Source: Agromyces sp. Root81 (GTDB lineage: Bacteria > Actinomycetota > Actinomycetes > Actinomycetales > Microbacteriaceae). Taken from it: 64,000 nucleotides of DNA. How positions within the stretch are numbered: position 1 is the stretch's first letter; each line of letters begins with the position of its first letter. The stretch lies in NCBI RefSeq assembly GCF_001429165.1, contig NZ_LMIR01000001.1, positions 704,875-768,874 of the forward strand, read 5' to 3'. Made by a program: the position numbers and the translations under genes. Shown here one piece after another: positions 24,219-32,615 of the stretch. The notes under the pieces are model-generated. The model made no database searches. It worked only from the letters and a program-made list of their open reading frames with translations, and was not told the origin of the DNA.

Positions 24219-24790
24219 GCCTCGCCCCCTTCGGTCGCGGCCGCGTCGGCGGGAGCAGCGTCATCGATCGTGACGGCGTCCTCGCCGTCGACCTCGCTGA
24301 GGCACACGTTGATGCGCTCCCGGGTCGAGCTCGGCAGGTTCTTGCCGACGAAATCGGCGCGGATCGGGAACTCCCGGTGACCGCGGTCGACGAGCACCGC
24401 GAGGCGCACCGCGCGGGCCCGGCCGAGGTCGCTGAGCGCGTCGAACGCGGCGCGGATGGTGCGACCCGAGTAGAGCACGTCGTCGACGAGCACGACGGTC
24501 TTGCCGTCGATGCCGCCCGGCGGCAGCTCCGTCGGCTGCGGCGTGCGCGTGCGAGTGCGAGTGAGGTCGTCGCGGTACATCGTGACGTCGAGCGCGCCGG
24601 CCTGCGGCGGTGCGGCGTCGGGTTCGATGCGGGCGATCGTCTCGGCGATGCGACGGGCGAGGATCACGCCCCTGGTCGGGATGCCGAGGATGACGAGATC
24701 GGAGCTGCCGCGATTGGACTCGAGGATCTCGTGCGAGATGCGGGTCAGCGCCCGCGAGATGTCAGCTTGACTGAGCACGGCACGTGCCAT
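24215..24790 (-). CDS. pyrR: Bifunctional pyr operon regulator / uracil phosphoribosyltransferase
   Basis: PyrR binds the pyr leader RNA when UMP is high and also makes UMP from uracil and PRPP. From the ATG at 24790 it is 191 aa; a TTG one codon earlier is possible. The PRPP loop [17 protein letters not shown] is intact, as is the early [12 protein letters not shown] region. A strong purine-rich ribosome site (GGAGAAGGGAG) lies within the candidate PyrR hairpin described separately. It is the first gene of the 24.8-kb train. Confidence 0.95.
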
Positions 24791-24801
24791 CAAACGACTC
24801 C

Positions 24802-24829
24802 CTTCTCCGCCTCACAGGACGGCCTTAAA
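24802..24829 (-). promoter_or_regulatory. PyrR-binding hairpin in the pyrR leader
   Basis: On the transcript the segment reads CGUC-CUGUGA-GGCG, which fits the known PyrR anti-antiterminator loop consensus (ARUCCNGNGAGGYU): a six-base CNGNGA loop closed by U-G and C-G pairs. Flanking CCUUU can pair with GAAGG inside the pyrR ribosome site, so PyrR binding should hide it. This suggests translational repression, as reported for mycobacterial PyrR, not a terminator switch; no terminator follows. Confidence 0.7.
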
Positions 24830-24846
24830 GGTTGTCAACTCCGCCA

Positions 24847-24852
24847 ATCCTA
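24847..24852 (-). promoter_or_regulatory. Candidate -10 element of the pyr train
   Basis: The minus strand reads TAGGAT, which fits the actinobacterial TANNNT form. It would start transcription near 24,840 and give a leader of about 50 bases containing the PyrR hairpin. No clear -35 is seen. A TTGACA just downstream (24,832-24,837) has no -10 at the right distance. Confidence 0.4.
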
Positions 24853-24913
24853 TCGTGTCCCGCGAGTGGGGGGCTGCCGCGGGCGTTCGCGTCGCCGCGA
24901 TCAGATGACGCGA

Positions 24914-24944
24914 ACGACCCCCTGCCGCAGGCGGAGGGGGTCGT
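24914..24944 (-). terminator. Hairpin terminator after doxX
   Basis: A perfect 10-bp stem (ACGACCCCCT and its complement) encloses an 11-base loop. It lies just downstream of the doxX stop and upstream of the pyrR promoter. No T-run follows, as is usual for high-G+C actinobacteria. Confidence 0.65.
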
Positions 24945-24970
24945 CGGCGAGACGGGCCGAGCGCACGGGA

Positions 24971-25480
24971 TCACCGGATCGGACGGCTGAACGCCTTCGC
25001 CGCGATCACCATGGCGGCAGCCACGAGCACGACGTCCTTCAGGATGTACTGCGCGGTCAGCGTCGGTCCGCCCGCGGTGAAGAGCTCACCGCCGAAGAAC
25101 ACGAGTGGCGAGAAGACGCCGACGAAGGTCACGGCCAGCGCGAGCAGCCCGACCCTGAGCAGTACGCCCGTGACGAGCGTGACGCCGACGAAGACCTCGA
25201 GCGTCGCCGTGAGGGCGAGCGCCGCGTAGCCGTCGACGACGCCGAACGACAGCACGTTCCAGGTGCGGGTCACGAGCGCTTCGACGGGGCTCAGGCCGGG
25301 GAAGAACTTCAGCACGCCGAAGACGAGGAAGACGAGGCCGAGCGAGACCCGCAGTGCTGGGACGCCGGCGCGGGCGAGGAAGCGCTGCGCGACCGCCTGG
25401 GCGGCGTTCGCGCGATCGAGGATCGAGTCGTACCCGGTCGCGGTCGCGACGCGACCCGTGCCGATGGTGGTGCTGGACAT
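24971..25480 (-). CDS. DoxX-family membrane protein
   Basis: This is a 169-aa protein with four hydrophobic helices (about 43-62, 80-100, 104-124 and 142-160) and the DoxX-like core RVSLGLVFLVFGVLKFFPG. DoxX-family proteins are quinone-interacting or redox-linked membrane proteins, and their roles are often unproven. The ATG at 25480 has a good GGAGCACC site. It stands alone between the pyr train and a divergent glycosyltransferase, 200 bases away, with its own terminator. Confidence 0.75.
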   Translation of the reverse strand: MSSTTIGTGRVATATGYDSILDRANAAQAVAQRFLARAGVPALRVSLGLVFLVFGVLKFFPGLSPVEALVTRTWNVLSFGVVDGYAALALTATLEVFVGVTLVTGVLLRVGLLALAVTFVGVFSPLVFFGGELFTAGGPTLTAQYILKDVVLVAAAMVIAAKAFSRPIR

Positions 25481-25680
25481 GGTGCTCCTTCCGAGAGCAA
25501 CGTGGGAGATGCCGGCCGGAATCGACGGCTCACCCATCACATCGCCACCACGATGACCCGTCGTCGGGAGTGCCGCTGAACCGCGCTCGGTGGTTCCACG
25601 GAACGCGCTCTCAGGGACACGGCCGCCGGACCCCCCGAGTGCGAGACACGCCGCGGCAGACGATCGTGCTGGAATGGACC

Positions 25681-26967
25681 ATGGTCGATGTCATGATCGC
25701 CGCGATGCCGTTCCACGGTCATGTCGCCCCGATGTCGGCGGTCGCGCGGGCCTTCATCGCCCAGGGCCACACCGTGCGCGTCTACACCGGCAACGCGCAC
25801 GCCGCACGTTTCGAGGAGCTCGGCGCGAGCGTCATCCGGTGGCAGGCGGCGCCCGATTTCGACGAGCAGGACCTCAGCGCGACGTTCCCCGTGCTGCGCG
25901 GCCGCAAGGGGCCCCGGCAGATGCTCGCGAACGTCGAGCAGGTCTTCGTCCGCACGGGTTCGGCGCAGTGCGCCGACCTGCTCGCGGCGTTCGACGAGCA
26001 TCCGTGGGAGGTGATCGTCGCCGACGGCATGAGCCTCGGCGCGCACCTCGCGGCCGAGCGCACGTCGACGGCCTGGGTCACCGTCAGCATCGTGCCGCTC
26101 ATGGTGCCGACCGCCGAGCTGCCGCCGCCAGGACTGGGGCTCCGGCCGGCTCGCGGCGCCCTCGGACGGGTGCGCGACCGGCTGCTGCATCGTGTCGTCG
26201 CGCTCGTCGGCCGCCCGATCAACCGCGCCTATCAGGCCGAGCGCGTCCGAGTCGGGCTGGCACCGAACGGACTCGGCTTCGACGCGGCGTGCACGTCGCC
26301 GCAGCTCGTCTGCGCCAGCGGCGTGCGCGAGCTGGAGTACCCGCGCGATCGACCGATCGAGCAGGTCGTGCACGTCGGCGAGCTCATCGGTCCGTCGAGC
26401 GACGATCGGCGGGTTCCCGGGAGGTGGGAGGCCCTCGAACGCGACGGGGCGCCGATCGTGCACGTCACGCAGGGCACGCTCAACGTCGACCCCCACGACC
26501 TGATCGAACCGTCGTTCTCGGCGCTCGGCCGGCAGCCGGTGCGCATCGTCGCAGCGACAGGCCGGGACGGCGACGATGCGCTCCCGTTCCCGGCGCCTCC
26601 GAACGCGAGCGTTGCCGACTTCGTGCCCTACGACCGGCTGCTCCCCCGCACCGACACGATGATCACCAACGGCGGTTGGGGCGGAGTGCTCGCCGCGCTC
26701 GCCCACGACGTCCCGCTCATCATCGCCGGCGGCGACGTCGACAAGCCGGAGATCGCCGCACGCGTCGCATATGCAGGAGCGGGCATCGACCTGCGCACCG
26801 GCCGTCCGAAGCCGCGCGCGATCCTCCGGGCATGGCGGGCGGTGTCGGCGGATGCCTCGTTCCGCACCCGGGCCGCGCGCATCGGCGCGGCACTGCGCGC
26901 CCACGACGGCCCGCGCGAGGTCGTCGAGCACACGCTCGACCTCCTCGAGGCGAGGAGGTCGTCGTGA
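25681..26967 (+). CDS. MGT-type (GT1) glycosyltransferase
   Basis: This is a 428-aa soluble glycosyltransferase of the macrolide/UDP-glucosyltransferase type. The N-terminal acceptor half begins MIAAMPFHGHVAPMSAVARAF with the conserved FHGHVAP motif. The C-terminal nucleotide-sugar half carries HVTQGTLN and the late signature GGWGGVLAALAHDVPLIIAG (about 330-350), then an Asp-Lys in place of the common Asp-Gln. The ATG at 25681 follows a weak GGAATGG site. It points against its neighbours, and no natural-product genes lie nearby. Substrate is unknown; modification of a phenolic or macrolide compound is possible. Confidence 0.85.
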   Translation: MVDVMIAAMPFHGHVAPMSAVARAFIAQGHTVRVYTGNAHAARFEELGASVIRWQAAPDFDEQDLSATFPVLRGRKGPRQMLANVEQVFVRTGSAQCADLLAAFDEHPWEVIVADGMSLGAHLAAERTSTAWVTVSIVPLMVPTAELPPPGLGLRPARGALGRVRDRLLHRVVALVGRPINRAYQAERVRVGLAPNGLGFDAACTSPQLVCASGVRELEYPRDRPIEQVVHVGELIGPSSDDRRVPGRWEALERDGAPIVHVTQGTLNVDPHDLIEPSFSALGRQPVRIVAATGRDGDDALPFPAPPNASVADFVPYDRLLPRTDTMITNGGWGGVLAALAHDVPLIIAGGDVDKPEIAARVAYAGAGIDLRTGRPKPRAILRAWRAVSADASFRTRAARIGAALRAHDGPREVVEHTLDLLEARRSS

Positions 26968-26997
26968 GCGCAGGCTCGGAGCGCGCCTCGAAGGCGC
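26941..26997. terminator. Weak hairpins between converging glycosyltransferase and nusB
   Basis: Two small perfect inverted repeats span the convergent ends. One has 7-bp arms (CTCCTCG, AGG loop) inside the last codons of the glycosyltransferase. The other, 26,983-26,997, has 6-bp arms (GCGCCT, CGA loop) in the gap. Either could end transcription in both directions. Evidence is only the stems. Confidence 0.35.
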
Positions 26998-27004
26998 CCG
27001 CGAG

Positions 27005-27418
27005 TCAGGCCTTGGAGTGCGAGATCGCCGCGAGCAGGCCGTTCACGAACCCGGCCGAGTCGTCGGTCGAGAGCACCGTGGCCGCCTCGACGGCCTCGGA
27101 GATCGCGACACCGTCGGGCACGGCGTCGTTGTGGATGATCTCCCACACGCCGATGCGCAGGATCGCGCGGTCGACCGCCGGCATACGCTCGAGGGTCCAG
27201 CCGTGCGAGTGCGTCTCGATGAGCTCGTCGATCTGCGCGCGGTTGTCGACGATGCCGTCGACGATCTCGCGCGCGTAGAGCCACGACGCGGCGCGCTCGG
27301 GCTCGCCCGCCGCCTTCTCCGCCTCGACGACGAGCATCTGCTCGACGGGCACCTGGCGCATGTCGGCCGAGTACAGCAGATCGAGCGCGCGCTTGCGCGC
27401 CTTGGTACGAGCGCTCAC
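27005..27418 (-). CDS. nusB: Transcription antitermination factor NusB
   Basis: NusB (137 aa) binds boxA RNA with NusE (S10) in rRNA antitermination complexes. It starts [21 protein letters not shown], has the central RAILRIGVWEI segment and ends with GFVNGLLAAI. The GTG at 27418 shares one base with the efp TAG stop. The pair efp-nusB is a standard bacterial order. Confidence 0.95.
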   Translation of the reverse strand: MSARTKARKRALDLLYSADMRQVPVEQMLVVEAEKAAGEPERAASWLYAREIVDGIVDNRAQIDELIETHSHGWTLERMPAVDRAILRIGVWEIIHNDAVPDGVAISEAVEAATVLSTDDSAGFVNGLLAAISHSKA

Positions 27419-27981
27419 TAGTCGTTCACGCGGCCGAGGTAGTCGCCCGTGCGGGTGTCGACCTTGACCTTCGTGCCGGTCTCGAGGAAGAGCGGCACCT
27501 GGATCTCGTAGCCGGTCTCGACGGTCGCGGGCTTCGTGCCACCGGTGGAGCGGTCGCCCTGCAGGCCGGGCTCCGTGTAGGTGATCTCGAGCACGACCGA
27601 CGCGGGCAGCTCGACGTAGAGGGGGTTGCCGTTGTTCAGCGCCACGGTCACCGACTGGTTCTCGAGCATGAAGTTCGCGGCGTCGCCGACGACGGTGCCG
27701 GGCACCGTGAGCTGGTCGAAGTCGGTCTGATCCATGAAGACGAAGCCGTCGCCGTCGCTGTACAGGTACGTGAAGTCGCGGCGGTCGACGTTCTCGATCT
27801 CGATCTTCGCGCCCGCGTTGTAGGTGCGGTCGACCGTCTTGCCCGACACGACGTTCTTCAGCTTGGTGCGCACGAACGCACCGCCCTTGCCGGGCTTGAC
27901 GTGCTGGAACTCGATGACGCTCCAGAGCTGACCGTCGATGGAGAGGACGACGCCGTTCTTGATGTCAGCGGTGCTTGCCAT
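27418..27981 (-). CDS. efp: Elongation factor P
   Basis: EF-P rescues ribosomes stalled on proline stretches. At 187 aa it has all three beta domains. The tip loop is [15 protein letters not shown]; the lysine there is the modified residue in other bacteria. No epmA/epmB-type modifying gene is near. The C-terminal motif GDYLGRVND is conserved. A candidate promoter lies 67 bases upstream. Confidence 0.97.
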   Translation of the reverse strand: MASTADIKNGVVLSIDGQLWSVIEFQHVKPGKGGAFVRTKLKNVVSGKTVDRTYNAGAKIEIENVDRRDFTYLYSDGDGFVFMDQTDFDQLTVPGTVVGDAANFMLENQSVTVALNNGNPLYVELPASVVLEITYTEPGLQGDRSTGGTKPATVETGYEIQVPLFLETGTKVKVDTRTGDYLGRVND

Positions 27982-28047
27982 GCGTGTGTGTTCCGTTCAG
28001 TTGCGAAGAGGCTCGGCCGGAATCGGCCGCAGAAGTTCAGTCGGTCG

Positions 28048-28077
28048 AGTTTAGTCGCTCGGTCGAGACTGCGCCAA
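28048..28077 (-). promoter_or_regulatory. Candidate promoter of efp-nusB
   Basis: The minus strand holds TTGGCG (-35), an 18-base spacer and TAAACT (-10), followed by a leader of about 60 bases with a GC-rich hairpin (CGGCCG repeats) before the efp ATG. The hexamers fit the housekeeping sigma factor moderately well. Confidence 0.5.
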
Positions 28078-28109
28078 TGCGAGCGGATGCCGCCTCCCCG
28101 CCGCCGTTC

Positions 28110-28550
28110 TCAGGCGTGACGCAGCACCCACTCGACGGCCATGCGGTACGAGTCGCTCCCGAAGCCGGCGATCACGCCGGTGGCGACCCCGGAGATCACG
28201 CTCGTGTGCCGGAAGGTCTCGCGCGTGTGCGGGTTCGAGAGGTGCACCTCCACGAGCGGCACGCCCGCCTGCTTCAGCTGGGCGGCGGCGTCGCGCAGCG
28301 CGTAGCTGTAGTGGGTGAACGCGGCCGGGTTCAGCACGACAGGGAGCCTCCGGTCGACGGCCTCGTGGATCCAGCCGATGAGCTCGGCCTCGTCGTCGCT
28401 CTGCCGCAGGTCGATCTCGACATCGGCCGGCACCACGCCGGCGAGCGAGTCGCGGATGTCGGCGAGGCTCTCGCTGCCGTAGACCTCGGGTTCGCGGGTG
28501 CCGAGCCGGCCGAGGTTCGGGCCGTTGAGGACGAGGATGGTGGAGGTCAC
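28110..28550 (-). CDS. aroQ: 3-dehydroquinate dehydratase, type II
   Basis: AroQ (146 aa) dehydrates 3-dehydroquinate in the shikimate pathway. It has the type II motif VLNGPNLGRLGTREPEVYG with the catalytic Tyr, NPAAFTHYSYALRDA and the later EVHLSNPHTRE with the catalytic His just before SVISGVATGVIAG. The usual adjacency to aroB is broken here by a plus-strand phosphodiesterase gene. The start is 143 bases from that divergent gene. Confidence 0.95.
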   Translation of the reverse strand: MTSTILVLNGPNLGRLGTREPEVYGSESLADIRDSLAGVVPADVEIDLRQSDDEAELIGWIHEAVDRRLPVVLNPAAFTHYSYALRDAAAQLKQAGVPLVEVHLSNPHTRETFRHTSVISGVATGVIAGFGSDSYRMAVEWVLRHA

Positions 28551-28693
28551 GCGGCAAGCCTATCCACCGGTGGGCTGCGGGTGACGGCGGGTTGCACCTC
28601 GCCGTGCGGATGCACCCCGTGTTCACCGGTTGGTCGGCATCGAGATCGCCGGCGGACATGTCAACGTGCGCTCGGCCCGATTGGGTTGCGTCC

Positions 28694-30949
28694 ATGGCAC
28701 ATCGCATCCCACGCGCACAGACGCGCATCCTCGCCCTGGCCGCGGCGGCCGCCACCGCAGCCGTCATCCTCGTCCCCTCCCCCGCGAACGCCGCCGACGA
28801 CGGCGAGCCGAACGGCCCATCCGTCAAGAAGACGGAACCCACCCTCGTCGCCCGGGCGACGCTCTCGGCCGACCACCTCGAGGCGGGCCCCGCCAGCGGC
28901 GCGGCGCTCACCACGACGGTGAACGGGCGTACCGGACCCTTCGCCGGCCAGGTCGTCCCCGGGTTCTCGGCGATGATCGACAACGGCGACGGCACGTTCT
29001 GGGCCCAGCCCGACAACGGCTTCGGCGCGAAGGGCAACTCGGCGGACTTCCTGCTCCGCAATTACCTCGTCCGTCCGGCCTGGCAGACCGCGGAGGGCGG
29101 CAGCGGCGAGATCCAGGTCGAGCGGTTCGTCTCGTACAACGACGCGAACGACGTGCTCGACTTCCCGATCGCGAACGAGGCGACGCCCGAGCGCCTGCTC
29201 ACCGGCGCCGACTTCGACATCGAGTCGGTGGTCCGGGCGAAGGACGGCAGCTTCTGGGTCGGTGAGGAGTTCGGCCCGTTCCTGCTCCACTTCAGCGCCG
29301 ACGGCACGCTGCTCGAGAAGCCGCACCCGATGCCCGGTGGCGCGAAGTCGCCGCAGAACCCGTACCTGCAAGCCGGCGAGACGCCGCGCGTGCGTGCGAG
29401 CCGCGGCTTCGAGGCGCTCGCGTCCTCGGTGAACGGGCGCTACCTCTATCCGATCGTCGAGGGATCCTACGCGGATGACGCCGACCTCCGCCGTCGCGAG
29501 ATCCTCGAGTTCGACACCAGGTCGGGCGCGTACACGGGCCGTACCTGGAGCTACCAGACCGACCAGGACGCGAACGTCGTCGGCGATGCGTTCGCCGTGC
29601 GCAAGGGAGTCCTGCTCCTCGTCGAGCGCGACGACTTCGAAGGCGACCAGGCCGTGACGAAGCGCATCTACGAAGTGGACCTCAAGCGCACGGACGCCGA
29701 GGGCAAGCTGGAGAAGACGCTCGTGCTCGATGCGCTGCGCATCGCGAGCCCCGGGCTGCTCGGCGCGGGCGACGGCTACGGCACGGGCGACCCGTTCTCG
29801 CTGCCCGTGCAGTCGTTCGAGACCGTCGTGCAGCTGAAGGGCGGCGACCTCCTGATCGCCAACGACAACAACTACCCCGGCAACGACGCGCGCATCGGGG
29901 GCACCCCCGACGACACCGAGATCGACGTCATCGACCTCGATCGCACCCGCGTGCAGCCGTCCGACGTCACCGTCGTGGCGCATCGCGGCGCGAGCGGCTA
30001 CCGCCCCGAGCACACCCTCGCCTCCTACGAGACCGCGATCACCGAGTGCGCCGACTTCATCGAGCCCGACGTGGTCTCGACGAAGGACGGAGTCCTCGTC
30101 GCCCGCCACGAGAACGAGATCAGCGGCACGACGGATGTCGCGTCCCGCCCGGTCTTCGCCGACCGCAAGGCCACGAAGGTCATCGACGGCGTCTCCGTCA
30201 CGGGCTGGTTCACCGAGGACTTCACGCTCGCCGAGCTCAAGACGCTGCGCGCGATCGAGCGGCTCCCGCAGATCCGCCCGGAGAACACGACGTTCAACGG
30301 CCTCTACCAGGTACCGACCCTCGACGAGGTGCTCGACCTCGCGCGGCACTCGGTGAGCTGCGATGGGCTGCCGGTGGGCGTCTACCCCGAGACGAAGCAC
30401 CCGAGCTACTTCGACTCGATCGGCCTCTCGCTCGAGGAGCCGCTCGTCGCCGAGCTCTCGCGCAACGGGCTCGACAGGGCCGATGCCCCCGTCATCATCC
30501 AGAGCTTCGAGGTGGGCAACCTCCGCGAGCTCGACGGGGCCACCGACGTGGGGCTCGCCCAGCTCATCAACTCGAGCGGTCGACCCTACGACTTCGCGGT
30601 CGCCGGTGACGCCCGCACGTACGCCGATCTCGCGACGCCCGCTGGCCTCGCCGAGATCGCGACGTACGCCGAGGGCGTCGGCGTCGAGAAGAGCCTCGTG
30701 ATCCCCCGCACCGCGACCGGCACGCTCGGTGCGCCGACGACGCTGATCGCCGACGCGCACGCGGCCGGGCTCGAGGTGCACGGCTGGACGTTCCGCCGCG
30801 AGAACGCGTTCCTCCCGGCCGAGTTCCGTTCGAGCGCCGACCCCGCAGGCATCGGCGACCTCGCCGGCGAACTCCGGGTGTTCCTCGACGAAGGCCTCGA
30901 CGGCTTCTTCAGCGACAACCCCGACCTCGGCGCAGCGACCGCAGGTTGA
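28694..30949 (+). CDS. Secreted phytase-like / glycerophosphodiester phosphodiesterase fusion
   Basis: This is a 751-aa exported protein. A signal peptide (1-33) ends in SPANA. Residues about 45-415 match the phytase-like esterase fold (FSAMIDNGDGTFWAQPDNGFG, FDIESVVRAKDGSFWVGEEFGPF). Residues about 425-750 are a GDPD TIM barrel with the catalytic His430 in VAHRGASGYRPEHTLASY, the Glu/Asp ligands in FIEPDVVSTKDG and the second His in VARHENEI. The pair suggests scavenging phosphate from organic esters outside the cell. It sits on the opposite strand within an otherwise conserved aro/efp block. No PHO-box-like repeat is obvious upstream. Confidence 0.88.
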   Translation: MAHRIPRAQTRILALAAAAATAAVILVPSPANAADDGEPNGPSVKKTEPTLVARATLSADHLEAGPASGAALTTTVNGRTGPFAGQVVPGFSAMIDNGDGTFWAQPDNGFGAKGNSADFLLRNYLVRPAWQTAEGGSGEIQVERFVSYNDANDVLDFPIANEATPERLLTGADFDIESVVRAKDGSFWVGEEFGPFLLHFSADGTLLEKPHPMPGGAKSPQNPYLQAGETPRVRASRGFEALASSVNGRYLYPIVEGSYADDADLRRREILEFDTRSGAYTGRTWSYQTDQDANVVGDAFAVRKGVLLLVERDDFEGDQAVTKRIYEVDLKRTDAEGKLEKTLVLDALRIASPGLLGAGDGYGTGDPFSLPVQSFETVVQLKGGDLLIANDNNYPGNDARIGGTPDDTEIDVIDLDRTRVQPSDVTVVAHRGASGYRPEHTLASYETAITECADFIEPDVVSTKDGVLVARHENEISGTTDVASRPVFADRKATKVIDGVSVTGWFTEDFTLAELKTLRAIERLPQIRPENTTFNGLYQVPTLDEVLDLARHSVSCDGLPVGVYPETKHPSYFDSIGLSLEEPLVAELSRNGLDRADAPVIIQSFEVGNLRELDGATDVGLAQLINSSGRPYDFAVAGDARTYADLATPAGLAEIATYAEGVGVEKSLVIPRTATGTLGAPTTLIADAHAAGLEVHGWTFRRENAFLPAEFRSSADPAGIGDLAGELRVFLDEGLDGFFSDNPDLGAATAG

Positions 30950-30965
30950 TCCGGCTCATCCGATT

Positions 30966-31004
30966 CGAGAGCGGGCGGATGCCTCGGGCATCCGCCCGCT
31001 CTCG
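30966..31004. terminator. Bidirectional terminator between phosphodiesterase and aroB
   Basis: A perfect 18-bp stem with a 3-base loop (TCG) lies between converging genes, 17 bases after one stop and 11 before the other. It is symmetric and lacks T-runs on both sides. The arms contain the window's repeated word CGGATGCC in both orientations. Confidence 0.85.
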
Positions 31005-31014
31005 TTCGCGTGTC

Positions 31015-32100
31015 TCAGGAGGCGATCTCCTGATACGCGGCGAAGAGCAGCGACGGGTCGGGCGCGAGCATGACCGTGGGCTTCGCCAGGTCGTCCAGCA
31101 CGATGAAGCGCAGCTGGCCCGCGCGGGCCTTCTTGTCGCGCTGCATCGTCGCGAGGAGCGTGTTCCACCGGCCGGCGGGGTACGTCGTCGGCAGGCTCAG
31201 CAGGTCGAGCACCCGCTTGTGCCGGTCGGCGACCTCGTCGGAGAGGCGGCCCGAGAGACGGCCGAGTTCTGCTGCGAACGCCATGCCGACCGCGACCGCC
31301 GCACCGTGGCGCCACTGGTACCGCTCGGCGTGCTCGATCGCGTGACCGAGGGTGTGCCCGTAGTTCAGGATCTCGCGGAGCCCCTGCTCGGTGAAGTCCT
31401 CTGAGACGACATCGGCCTTCATCCGGATCGCGAGCTCGACCACGCGGCGGAACTGCGGCGTCGACGGGTCGGTCGCGGCCTCGGGGTCGGCCTCGATGAT
31501 GTCGAGGATCTCGGGGTAGCGGATGAACCCCGCCTTCACGATCTCGGCGAAGCCCGCGAGGATCTCGTTCTTCGGCAGCGTTTCGAACACGTCGAGGTCG
31601 CAGATCACGGCGGCGGGCGCATGGAAGGCGCCGACGAGGTTCTTGCCCTCGTTGGTGTTGATGCCGGTCTTGCCGCCGACGGCCGCGTCGACCATGCCGA
31701 GCACCGTCGTCGGCACCTGCACGACCTTGACACCGCGCAACCATGTCGCTGCGACGAATCCAGCGAGGTCGGTGATCGCTCCCCCGCCGAATCCGACGAC
31801 CGCGTCGGTGCGGGTGAAGTCGGCCTGACCGAGCACCTGCCAGCAGAACGCGGCGACCTCGATGCGCTTGCCGGCCTCGGCGTCGGGCACCTCGGCGAGC
31901 AGCACCTGGTAGCGGTCGGAGAGCGCTTCGCGGAGTTCGGCCGCGCGGGCGCCGAGCGTCGCGGGGTGCACGATGAGCACCTTCGTCGGCTCGGAGCCGA
32001 GTGCGTCGCCGAGTTCGGCGAGCACGCCGCGGCCCACGATGACGTCGTAGCCCGATTCGCCGCCGACGCGGATGCTCGTGCGGGTCTCGTCTACGGTCAT
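31015..32100 (-). CDS. aroB: 3-dehydroquinate synthase
   Basis: AroB makes 3-dehydroquinate from DAHP using NAD and a metal. The protein is 361 aa, with the NAD loop GGGAITDLAGFVAATWLRG, the motif PTTVLGMVDAAVGGKTGIN and the metal-binding GHTLGHAIEHAE region. It is the last gene of the aro run and overlaps aroK by four bases. It ends 11 bases from the bidirectional terminator. Confidence 0.97.
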   Translation of the reverse strand: MTVDETRTSIRVGGESGYDVIVGRGVLAELGDALGSEPTKVLIVHPATLGARAAELREALSDRYQVLLAEVPDAEAGKRIEVAAFCWQVLGQADFTRTDAVVGFGGGAITDLAGFVAATWLRGVKVVQVPTTVLGMVDAAVGGKTGINTNEGKNLVGAFHAPAAVICDLDVFETLPKNEILAGFAEIVKAGFIRYPEILDIIEADPEAATDPSTPQFRRVVELAIRMKADVVSEDFTEQGLREILNYGHTLGHAIEHAERYQWRHGAAVAVGMAFAAELGRLSGRLSDEVADRHKRVLDLLSLPTTYPAGRWNTLLATMQRDKKARAGQLRFIVLDDLAKPTVMLAPDPSLLFAAYQEIAS

Positions 32101-32615
32101 CGTGTTCCTCCGAAGCGCCCGGTGATGTCGTCGACGATCCGCGCGACCGAGCGACGCGAGGTGTCGATGCTGAAGTCGGCGACCGACTCGTACAGGGGGC
32201 GGCGCGCCTCGAGGATGGCGCTCCAGCGCTCGATGCCGCCGTCGGCGAGGAGCGGTCGGGTGCCGCCCGCGAGGCGCGGAGCCACCGCCGACGCGGAGAC
32301 CTGCAGCCAGACGACGGGCAGTCCCGCGAGGTCGTCGCGGGTGTCCTCGTGCAGCACGGCTCCGCCGCCGAGCGAGATCACGGCCTCTTCGCGCAGCGCC
32401 TCGTCGACGACCTCGCGCTCGACGATGCGGAAGTACTCCTCGCCCTCCCGGTCGAAGATCTCCTCGATCGGCCCGTACCGTTCGACGATGCGCAGGTCGG
32501 TGTCGACGAACGGTGCGCCGACGGATGCCGCGAGCCGCTGCCCGACCCGCGATTTGCCCGCGCCCATCGGGCCGACGAGCACGATCGGCAGGGCGAGTCG
32601 CGGGGTGTCAGACAC
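32097..32615 (-). CDS. aroK: Shikimate kinase
   Basis: AroK phosphorylates shikimate. With the GTG at 32615 it is 172 aa; an ATG at 32630 (177 aa, [10 protein letters not shown]) is also possible. I prefer the GTG because it gives the same eight-base GTGTCTGA overlap with the upstream stop that is seen at pyrF/gmk. The P-loop [25 protein letters not shown] and the shikimate-binding GGGAV are present, and the lid region reads [10 protein letters not shown]. Confidence 0.94.
   Translation of the reverse strand: MSDTPRLALPIVLVGPMGAGKSRVGQRLAASVGAPFVDTDLRIVERYGPIEEIFDREGEEYFRIVEREVVDEALREEAVISLGGGAVLHEDTRDDLAGLPVVWLQVSASAVAPRLAGGTRPLLADGGIERWSAILEARRPLYESVADFSIDTSRRSVARIVDDITGRFGGTR

Noticed and set aside
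24832..24837. TTGACA as the -35 box of the pyrR promoter
   Set aside because: No -10-like hexamer is found at 16-19 bases downstream, and such a start would fall in the PyrR hairpin or at the ribosome site. The upstream TAGGAT is preferred.
25593..25604. Inverted repeat GTTCC-AC-GGAAC upstream of the glycosyltransferase
   Set aside because: Arms of five bases in 200 bases of G+C-rich DNA are likely by chance, and no regulator gene lies next to it.
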